Positions 58,551 to 64,000 of a DNA stretch of 64,000 nt are shown piece by piece. Position 1 is the first letter of the stretch, and each line of letters starts with the position of its first letter. Origin of the DNA: JAGIBJ01 sp032119795 (GTDB lineage: Bacteria; Actinomycetota; Thermoleophilia; Solirubrobacterales; Solirubrobacteraceae). The position numbers and the translations under genes are program-made. The stretch covers positions 77,967 to 141,966 of the forward strand of contig JAUMFO010000009.1 in NCBI GenBank assembly GCA_032119795.1, read 5' to 3'. Under the pieces are notes generated by a model that was not told where the DNA came from, searched no databases, and saw only the letters and a list, made by a program, of their open reading frames with translations.

Positions 58551-58566
58551 GGTAAGTTCACTTACC
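58551..58566. promoter_or_regulatory. Palindrome GGTAAGT-TC-ACTTACC upstream of the small secreted protein gene
   Basis: A perfect 7-base inverted repeat with a 2-base centre at 58551-58557 and 58560-58566. It lies 92 bases upstream of the small secreted protein and 84 bases downstream of the HxlR-family gene. HxlR-type dimers bind palindromes of this sort, so the neighbouring regulator is the natural candidate. Confidence 0.45.
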
Positions 58567-58588
58567 GCGAGCTCAGGCCGCGTCGAAG

Positions 58589-58639
58589 TGAACTCCGGTG
58601 ACTTGTGGGTATCTAGCACCCACAAGTCACCGGAGTTCA
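58589..58639. terminator. Perfect 22-base stem hairpin after the HxlR gene
   Basis: Bases 58589-58610 (TGAACTCCGGTGACTTGTGG and two more) pair without mismatch with 58618-58639 around the 7-base loop ATCTAGC. The HxlR stop codon is 10 bases away, so on the minus strand it is a transcription stop structure, though no T-tract follows. The length and perfection exceed a usual terminator. Confidence 0.55.
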
Positions 58640-58649
58640 GAAACAGGCG

Positions 58650-59009
58650 CTATTCGGCGGTCTCCACGTGCACTTGGACCTCGATCTCGACCGTCACCTC
58701 GACGGCAAAGACCTGCATCGCCTCCAGGACCGGGCCGAGCTTGAGCCCCTGCTCCGTCAGGCGGTACTCGACCTGGGGCGGGGAGGTGGGGATCACCTCG
58801 CGCTCGATCAGGCCGGCCTCTTCGAGCTCGCGCAGACGCTCGGTGAGCATGCGCGCGGAGATGGAGCCGATCGACTCCTGGAACTCGCCGAAGCGCACGG
58901 CTCCGACGTGGGCAGCGAACAGGATCGCCAGCTGCCACCGCTTCCCGAGGAGATCCGCGACACCGCGGACCTCCTCCGGAACGGGTTCACACTTACGACA
59001 GCGAGACAT
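58650..59009 (-). CDS. HxlR-family winged-helix regulator with N-terminal Cys pair
   Basis: 119 residues. Winged helix of the HxlR/DUF24 type: 'GVADLLGKRWQLAILFAAHV', 'RFGEFQESIGSISARMLTER', 'LRELEEAGLIEREVIPTSPP'. Cys4 and Cys7 ('MSRCRKCEPVP') sit where YodB-like members have the redox-sensing Cys, so it may respond to quinones, aldehydes or disulfide stress. The ATG overlaps the last 17 bases of lon, so it is probably transcribed with or behind lon. Confidence 0.88.
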   Translation of the reverse strand: MSRCRKCEPVPEEVRGVADLLGKRWQLAILFAAHVGAVRFGEFQESIGSISARMLTERLRELEEAGLIEREVIPTSPPQVEYRLTEQGLKLGPVLEAMQVFAVEVTVEIEVQVHVETAE

Positions 59010-61302
59010 CCTTGACCGGGCCGCTGACGGCCTGTGGTTCGAGCGCGAGCTCGAGCACCTCGTTGACGGTCATCACGGGGTGGAACGACACCACATCGCG
59101 GACGTCCTGGGGGATGTCGTCGATGTCGCCGCGGTTGCGCTCAGGGACGATCACCGTCGTCAGCCCGGCAGCATGCGCAGCGAGCGCCTTTTGCTTCAGC
59201 CCACCGATCGGGAGCACCCGACCCTGGAGCGTCACCTCACCCGTCATGCCCACAGTGTGCTTGACGGGGCGGCCGCTCAGCAGCGAGGCCAGTGCAGTCA
59301 CCATCGTGATGCCCGCTGACGGGCCGTCCTTCGGGATCGCTCCGGCCGGCACGTGGACGTGGAATTCCGTGTCCTCGAACGCCTCCTGATCGATGCCGAG
59401 CTCCTCGGCATGGCCGCGCACGTAGCTCAGCGCAATCCGTGCGGACTCCTTCATCACGTCGCCCAGCTGGCCCGTCAGGACGAGGCCGCCCTTGCCCTTC
59501 ATGGTCGTCGACTCGATGAACAGCACGTCGCCGCCGGCGCCCGTGACCGCGAGGCCCGTGGCGACGCCCGGCACGGCCGTGCGCACCGCGGACTCCTGGA
59601 ACACCTTCTGGCGGCCCAGCGCGTCGCGCACGACGTCGATGTCGATCGTGACCGGCGTCTCCACCGTGCCCGAGGCCACCTTCGTCGCCGTCTTGCGCAG
59701 CACCGTGCCGAGCTGGCGCTCCAGGGTGCGGACGCCCGCCTCGCTCGTGTACTCGGCGATGATCTGGCTGAGGGTGTGGTCGCTGACGACGACCTCGTCC
59801 TCCCGCAGGCCGTTGCGGTCACGCTGACGCTTCCACAGGTAGCCCTTGGCGATCGCCAGCTTCTCGGCCTGCGTGTAGCCGTCGAAGCGGATGACCTCCA
59901 TGCGGTCCAGCAGCGGGCCGGGAATCGTGTCGGCCTGGTTGGCCGTCGCGATGAACATCACCTGCGAGAGGTCCATCTCGACGTCGAGGTAATGGTCGCG
60001 GAACGTGGAGTTCTGCGCCGGATCGAGCACCTCGAGCAGGGCCGACGACGGGTCGCCGCGCCAATCGGCGCCGACCTTGTCGACCTCGTCGAGGAGGATC
60101 ACCGGGTTCATCGTCTCGGCGTCGCGCAGCGCACGGACCAAGCGGCCCGGGAGCGACCCCACGTAGGTGCGGCGGTGACCACGGATCTCGGCCTCGTCGC
60201 GCACGCCGCCAAGCGAGATCCGGACGAACTCACGCCCGGTCGCACGCGCGATCGACTCGCCGATCGAGGTCTTGCCGGTGCCGGGAGGGCCGATGAGCGT
60301 GAGGATCGCGCCCGATTTGGGGTCGGCCTCGATGTCACGGTCCTGGCGGAGCTTGCGCACGGCCAGATACTCGGTGATGCGGTCCTTGACGTCTTCCAGG
60401 CCGGCGTGGTCGGCGTCGAGCACCTCGCGGGCGCCGACGGGATCCAGTCGCTCCTCGGAGCGTTTGCTCCACGGCACGGCCACGAGCCAGTCCAGGTAGG
60501 TGCGGATGGTGCCGGCCTCGGCCGACTCCTCACCCGAGCGCTCCAGGCGGCCGAGTTCCTTGATGGCCTGCTCGTAGGCCTCCTTCGGCATGCCGGCGTC
60601 TTCGATCTTGGAGCGGTACTCGTCGATGACGGAGCCGCTGTCTTCGTCGAGCTCCTTGCGGATCGACTCCATCTGCTTGCGCAGGAAGTACTCGCGCTGC
60701 TGCTTCTCGGCGCCGGACTGCACGTCGTCGCGGATCCGCGCACGGACCTGCATCTCGGCCAGTCGCTCGCGCTGCAGTCGCACGGCGAGCTCGAGGCGCT
60801 CGGTCACGTTGACCGTCCGCAGCAGCTCGACCTTGTCGGCGAACGAGATGTCGGGGGAGTAGCCGGCGGAGTCGGCCAGGGCGCCGGGCTCGACGATCGC
60901 GCGCAGGAACGCGCTGATGCGGCCGTCGTCGCCGCGCATCTCGAGGATCTCCTCGACGACGGCGCGGTACTCGCGCTCGAGCTGGCGAGTCTTGCCGTCG
61001 ACGGGCTTGTCGTCGGGGAACTCCTCCACATCGACGCGCAGCTCGCCCATCGGGCCGGTGTGCCCGGCGCCGATCTTGGCGCGGTGGAGGCCGTTGACCT
61101 GGACGGCGCGGCCTCCTCCGGGCAGTCGGACGTGATCGTCGACGACGTCGGCGATGAGGCCCACGTCGGCGAAGTCGTTCTCATGGCGTGGTACGAGGAC
61201 CACGCGTTCATCGGTGCCGACGTCAATAGTCAGCGTGAGGCCCATATTCGGGAAGACGACAACGTCTTCGAGCGGGATCAGCCTCAGGTTCTTGGTGGTC
61301 AT
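58993..61302 (-). CDS. lon: ATP-dependent protease Lon
   Basis: 769 residues, standard LonA. The N-terminal substrate-binding domain (about 1-200), the AAA+ domain with Walker A GPPGTGKT at about 338-345 and 'PVILLDEVDKVGADWRGDPS' (Walker B), and the C-terminal protease domain with catalytic Ser in 'PKDGPSAGITMVTALASLLS' and Lys in 'PIGGLKQKALAAHAAGLTTV'. Degrades misfolded and regulatory proteins in the cytosol. The gene is upstream of and overlaps hxlR by 17 bases. A short palindrome (61324-61336) lies 22 bases before the ATG. Confidence 0.98.
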   Translation of the reverse strand: MTTKNLRLIPLEDVVVFPNMGLTLTIDVGTDERVVLVPRHENDFADVGLIADVVDDHVRLPGGGRAVQVNGLHRAKIGAGHTGPMGELRVDVEEFPDDKPVDGKTRQLEREYRAVVEEILEMRGDDGRISAFLRAIVEPGALADSAGYSPDISFADKVELLRTVNVTERLELAVRLQRERLAEMQVRARIRDDVQSGAEKQQREYFLRKQMESIRKELDEDSGSVIDEYRSKIEDAGMPKEAYEQAIKELGRLERSGEESAEAGTIRTYLDWLVAVPWSKRSEERLDPVGAREVLDADHAGLEDVKDRITEYLAVRKLRQDRDIEADPKSGAILTLIGPPGTGKTSIGESIARATGREFVRISLGGVRDEAEIRGHRRTYVGSLPGRLVRALRDAETMNPVILLDEVDKVGADWRGDPSSALLEVLDPAQNSTFRDHYLDVEMDLSQVMFIATANQADTIPGPLLDRMEVIRFDGYTQAEKLAIAKGYLWKRQRDRNGLREDEVVVSDHTLSQIIAEYTSEAGVRTLERQLGTVLRKTATKVASGTVETPVTIDIDVVRDALGRQKVFQESAVRTAVPGVATGLAVTGAGGDVLFIESTTMKGKGGLVLTGQLGDVMKESARIALSYVRGHAEELGIDQEAFEDTEFHVHVPAGAIPKDGPSAGITMVTALASLLSGRPVKHTVGMTGEVTLQGRVLPIGGLKQKALAAHAAGLTTVIVPERNRGDIDDIPQDVRDVVSFHPVMTVNEVLELALEPQAVSGPVKDVSLS

Positions 61303-61323
61303 GCCGTACGAGTCCTCAGCAGG

Positions 61324-61336
61324 TTACGAATCGTAA
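61324..61336. promoter_or_regulatory. Palindrome and -10 candidate before lon
   Basis: TTACGA-A-TCGTAA is a perfect 6-base inverted repeat. Read on the lon strand it contains TACGAT, a good -10 hexamer, 28 bases before the ATG. No convincing -35 and no HspR (HAIR) or CIRCE element is seen, so heat regulation by those repressors is not supported. Confidence 0.4.
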
Positions 61337-61431
61337 GTCTGAGCCTAGCGCCATCAGATCGTCTTTGTGGACGAATGTAGAAATCTCTGCCGGGATCGAG
61401 CAGATTGGAGCGCGCGGTACGCTGGCGAGCG

Positions 61432-62238
61432 ATGATCAGTCCCTTCGTCTCCGTCGCCTGGGCGCTCGCGCACCGTGACGAGGTGGTCTTCGCCGACGTG
61501 CGCTTCTACCTCGACGGCAGCTCCGCCCGTGCGGCCTACGACGCCGGCCACGTGCCCGGTGCCGTGTTCGTTGATCTGGAGCGCACGCTGGCCGCGCCCG
61601 GCAGCCCGGAGGAGGGCCGCCACCCGCTGCCGAGCCCGGAGGTGTTCGCCGGCGGCATGAGCGCCGCGGGGATCGACGGCACCCGGCCGGTGGTGGCGTA
61701 CGACGACGCCGGTGGCGTGATCGCCGCGCGGCTCGTCTGGATGCTTCGCGCCCTCGGTCATGAGGCGGCCGTCCTCGATGGCGGGATCGCTGTGTGGCCG
61801 GAGACGCTGCAGACCACCGAACTGGTCGTCCGGCCCGCGACGTTCGCGGCGAAGCCGTGGCCGGCGAGCCGCCTGGCGACGATCGACGACGCCCAGGACC
61901 CGCGCTACGTGGTCATCGACGCGCGCCCGCGAGACCGTTTCGACGGCGCTCCGGACGCCGTCGACCCGCGCTTTGGTCACATCCCGGGGGCACGGAGCCT
62001 GCCGTGCCGCGATCACGTGGTGGGCGGAATGCTCAAGCCCGAGAGCGGTTTGCGCGAGGCCGTCGACGCCGTTGGCGCCGGCGGCGAGAACCCGGTCATC
62101 TCATACTGCGGATCCGGCGTCACGGCCTGCCACAACCTCCTCGTGCTTGAGCACCTTGGGCTCCCAGGCGGGCGGCTCTACCCGGGGTCGTGGTCGCAGT
62201 ACAGCCACACGAATCTGCCGGTCGAGGCCGCCGGGTAG
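61432..62238 (+). CDS. Two-domain rhodanese (thiosulfate/3-mercaptopyruvate sulfurtransferase)
   Basis: 268 residues from ATG 61432. Two rhodanese modules: about 1-125 without Cys at the loop ('AYDDAGGVIAARLVWMLRAL') and about 145-268 with the catalytic Cys in 'PVISYCGSGVTACHNLLVLE'. 'VVIDARPRDRFDGAPDAVDP' and 'HIPGARSLP' are typical. It transfers sulfane sulfur to cyanide or thiols; the CGSGVTA loop is the 3-mercaptopyruvate sulfurtransferase type. Cytosolic. rhomboid follows 69 bases downstream on the same strand. Confidence 0.92.
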   Translation: MISPFVSVAWALAHRDEVVFADVRFYLDGSSARAAYDAGHVPGAVFVDLERTLAAPGSPEEGRHPLPSPEVFAGGMSAAGIDGTRPVVAYDDAGGVIAARLVWMLRALGHEAAVLDGGIAVWPETLQTTELVVRPATFAAKPWPASRLATIDDAQDPRYVVIDARPRDRFDGAPDAVDPRFGHIPGARSLPCRDHVVGGMLKPESGLREAVDAVGAGGENPVISYCGSGVTACHNLLVLEHLGLPGGRLYPGSWSQYSHTNLPVEAAG

Positions 62239-62307
62239 CAGTCCAGCCTCGTGGCGCTGCGGCCAGCGCGGGCGCCACCGCCGCTTCGCCGTGGCAAACT
62301 CAGGTCC

Positions 62308-62952
62308 ATGTCGCCGAAGTTTCAGCGCCCAACCGGTGATGACCTCGGCTTCGACGAGTCAACGAAGCGCGGGCTGATCTTCGTCGGCGCGATGGCGCTG
62401 TTGATGTGGATCATCGAGATCGTCGACTCCGCACCGAAGGTCGATCTCGATCAGTACGGCATTCGGCCGCGCGAACTCTCCGGGCTGGAAGGGATCGCGA
62501 CCTCGCCGTTTCTTCACAGCGGGTGGGACCACCTCGTCGGGAACACCATTCCGTTCCTCATCCTGGGCGCCACGATTGCGCTGAGCGGGCTTGTGCGCGT
62601 GGTTTGGGTGACGCTCATCGTGATGGTGTTCGGCGGGTTCTTTACCTGGCTGGTGTCGCCGGATCACAGCGTGATCATCGGTGCCAGCGGCGTGGTGTTC
62701 GGCTATGCCGCCTACCTCGTGGCCCGCTGGCTCTACACCCGACGGCTGCTTCACCTTCTGACCGGCCTGATCGTCGCCGTGGTGTGGGGCGCAACGCTGT
62801 TGTCTGGCCTCGTGCCGACGCCGGGCGTCTCGTGGCAGGCACATCTCTTCGGCGCGCTGGGCGGCTTCGCGGCCGCGTTCATTCTGGACGGCGGCGATCG
62901 TCGGCGCGAGCTCAAGGCGCGGGCGGGCCAGCCGTCGTCGTTCCTACGCTGA
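62308..62952 (+). CDS. Rhomboid-family intramembrane serine protease
   Basis: 214 residues from ATG 62308. About six membrane spans. The N-loop 'FLHSGWDHLVGNTIPFLILG' (HxxxN), catalytic Ser in 'VIIGASGVVFGYAAYLVARW' (GASG) and catalytic His in 'SWQAHLFGALGGFAAAFILD' are all present, so it is an active rhomboid. It cleaves membrane-spanning segments within the bilayer; the substrate is unknown. An N-terminal 30-residue cytoplasmic stretch and a basic C terminus complete it. Confidence 0.93.
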   Translation: MSPKFQRPTGDDLGFDESTKRGLIFVGAMALLMWIIEIVDSAPKVDLDQYGIRPRELSGLEGIATSPFLHSGWDHLVGNTIPFLILGATIALSGLVRVVWVTLIVMVFGGFFTWLVSPDHSVIIGASGVVFGYAAYLVARWLYTRRLLHLLTGLIVAVVWGATLLSGLVPTPGVSWQAHLFGALGGFAAAFILDGGDRRRELKARAGQPSSFLR

Positions 62953-62980
62953 CGCGGACGTCCAACGCAGACGGACCGAG

Positions 62981-63448
62981 ATGGCAGCGAAGGCAACCCA
63001 GGGGACCCGTGCGGCGGAGCGCGCGAAGATCGAGTTTCGCGTCCACGAGTACGAGCACGACCCTTCGGCAGCGTCGTTTGCCCTCGAGGCCGTCGAGCTC
63101 CTCGGCCTCGACGCCGATCGCGTCTTCAAGACGCTCGTCGTCCTGCGGGACAGCAAGCCGGCCGTCTGCGTGATCCCCGCCTCCGCCACGCTCGATCTGC
63201 GGGCCCTTGGCAAACGCTCCGCGATGGCCCCGACCGATCAGGCTGAGCGCATCACCGGCTACGTCGCCGGCGGCATCAGCCCCCTCGGTCAGAAGCGCCT
63301 GCTCCCGACGCTCGTCGACGAGTCCGCCATGGCCTTCGAGACCGTCTACGTCAGCGCCGGGCGCCGCGGCCTGGAGATCGAGCTCGCGCCGGCGGATCTC
63401 GTCGAGCTGACGAAGGCCGAAGTCCGCGTGCTGCGCCGCGACGCCTAG
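62981..63448 (+). CDS. ybaK: YbaK/EbsC-family aminoacyl-tRNA deacylase
   Basis: 155 residues. It matches YbaK, a Cys-tRNA(Pro) deacylase that removes Cys mischarged on tRNA(Pro) by ProRS. The conserved Lys is in 'ADRVFKTLVVLRDSKPAVCV', and 'KRSAMAPTDQAERITGYVAG' and 'GISPLGQKRLLPTLVDESAM' are characteristic blocks. Full length. It overlaps the end of the convergent hydrolase by 4 bases. No ProRS gene is in the window. Confidence 0.94.
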   Translation: MAAKATQGTRAAERAKIEFRVHEYEHDPSAASFALEAVELLGLDADRVFKTLVVLRDSKPAVCVIPASATLDLRALGKRSAMAPTDQAERITGYVAGGISPLGQKRLLPTLVDESAMAFETVYVSAGRRGLEIELAPADLVELTKAEVRVLRRDA

Positions 63449-64000
63449 CCCGCCAGCTCGGCCAGCAGGAACTCCGCGACCTCGTCGCGGGCCTCGGCAG
63501 CCTCGGGCACCCGGTGCTGCGTGTTGAAGGCGTGCCAGAGGTTCTCCCAGACGCGCAGCTCGGCCCGGGCGCCAGCGCGGTGCAGCAGCCAATAGAGCCG
63601 GGTGCAGTCGCTGAGGAACAGGTCGCGCGTGCCGGTAGTCAGGATCGACGGCGGGAACGACGCGTCGTAGGCGGCAAAGACGGGGGAGATCAGCGGATCG
63701 CTCAAGGAGGCCTCGCCCGCGTAGGCGGCCGCTGCCACCGCGAGCTGCTCCGGCCAGCGGATGACGGGGTCGCGCTCGTCGTTGGCGGCGCGGCTATCGC
63801 CGTGGCCCACGAGATCGGTCCATGGCGAGAAGAGGCCGAGCGCCTTGGGCAGCGGGAGCCCCTCGGCGCGGACGCGCTGCGTCAGAGAGAGCGCGAGGTT
63901 CGCCCCGGCCGACACTCCGAAGACCACCCAGGGTCCGCCGCGCTGCTCGGTCAGGGCCCGATACGCCGCGATCGTCTCGTCGATCGCCACGGGAAACACC
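63445..64000 (-). CDS. Alpha/beta hydrolase of the HSL/acetyl esterase type, 3' part (cut by window end)
   Basis: 184 residues visible; the gene continues beyond base 64000, where the HGGG oxyanion motif should lie. Visible: nucleophile Ser in 'VVFGVSAGANLALSLTQRVR' (GVSAG), Asp in 'ILTTGTRDLFLSDCTRLYWL' and His in 'VWENLWHAFNTQHRVPEA'. 'ALGLFSPWTDLVGHGDSRAA' and 'DPLISPVFAAYD' are typical of hormone-sensitive-lipase-like carboxylesterases. Probably a cytosolic short-chain esterase; the natural substrate is unknown. The visible ATG-like start near 63999 is internal. Confidence 0.88.
   Translation of the reverse strand, partial: VFPVAIDETIAAYRALTEQRGGPWVVFGVSAGANLALSLTQRVRAEGLPLPKALGLFSPWTDLVGHGDSRAANDERDPVIRWPEQLAVAAAAYAGEASLSDPLISPVFAAYDASFPPSILTTGTRDLFLSDCTRLYWLLHRAGARAELRVWENLWHAFNTQHRVPEAAEARDEVAEFLLAELAG

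Noticed and set aside
61303..61431. HspR (HAIR) or CIRCE heat-shock element before lon
   Set aside because: Neither CTTGAGT-N7-ACTCAAG nor TTAGCACTC-N9-GAGTGCTAA is present; only a short TTACGA palindrome is seen.

Overview
The window is GC-rich (clearly well above 60% by eye) bacterial chromosome with dense genes, many GTG and TTG starts and many 4-base stop/start overlaps. The order ftsK-rodZ-cinA-recA-recX, then miaB, miaA, dapF and hflX, is the classic actinobacterial recA neighbourhood. Two kinds of secreted protein, one with a 'VNGIKASKTP..N.LLPL' leader and a collagen-like stretch and one with a C-terminal 'KAGQTGKVRVKLSAKGKALLK' type domain, are the style I associate with Thermoleophilia (Solirubrobacterales). 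The assignment to Actinomycetota is strong; the class is inference. I see no rRNA, tRNA, CRISPR array, insertion sequence or phage module.

Layout. 1-5.6 kb: the 3' part of ftsK, then rodZ-like, cinA, recA (behind a LexA-type SOS box) and recX. 5.7-16.5 kb: a PAS-GGDEF diguanylate cyclase, a structured non-coding stretch, miaB and miaA separated by a convergent SDR, a Lys-rich small protein, apbE, dapF, a VOC dioxygenase-like protein and a secreted metzincin-like protease. 16.5-21.6 kb: a flavin dehydrogenase pair (Tat-exported small subunit plus a GMC subunit with a ferredoxin-like Cys motif), an MFS exporter and a collagen-like secreted protein. 21.6-25.2 kb: a translationally coupled dapE-dapC-dapD operon, the succinylase branch of diaminopimelate synthesis. 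25.3-31.7 kb: hflX, dut, a protein with a contractile-injection-system-associated domain, HIT, folA, a possible 25-residue membrane peptide, thyA, a nucleotidyltransferase and a cytidine-deaminase-family protein, largely a dTMP and nucleotide-hygiene block. 31.7-36.9 kb: a membrane protein whose 3' end is rearranged by a 62-base tandem repeat, and a murT-methyltransferase-gatD operon that should amidate lipid II. 37-42.6 kb: a TasA-like / SipW-like / TasA-like export operon facing a VKOR disulfide-forming gene and an ECF sigma factor with a long tail. 42.6-50 kb: hydrolase, GMC oxidoreductase, Baeyer-Villiger-type monooxygenase, PucR-type regulator, ABC-F ATPase. 50-58 kb: a TetR-controlled six-gene operon that looks like an aromatic-ring catabolic pathway (FAH hydrolase, flavin hydroxylase, NmrA-like, extradiol dioxygenase, CoA ligase, P450). 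58-64 kb: small secreted protein, HxlR regulator, lon, rhodanese, rhomboid, YbaK and a truncated hydrolase.

Most striking points: (1) DapF has Ser in place of both catalytic Cys although the rest of the active site and the upstream dapE-C-D pathway are intact; (2) the coupled TasA/SipW-like operon with its Ser-His signal peptidase and a neighbouring VKOR; (3) the compact aromatic operon with a palindromic operator at its promoter; (4) a methyltransferase locked between murT and gatD; (5) a 62-base hairpin repeat array, bounded by 25-base direct repeats, that has shifted the frame of a membrane protein; (6) several long perfect hairpins in intergenic DNA. Functions come from recognising motifs by eye; no database search was possible.
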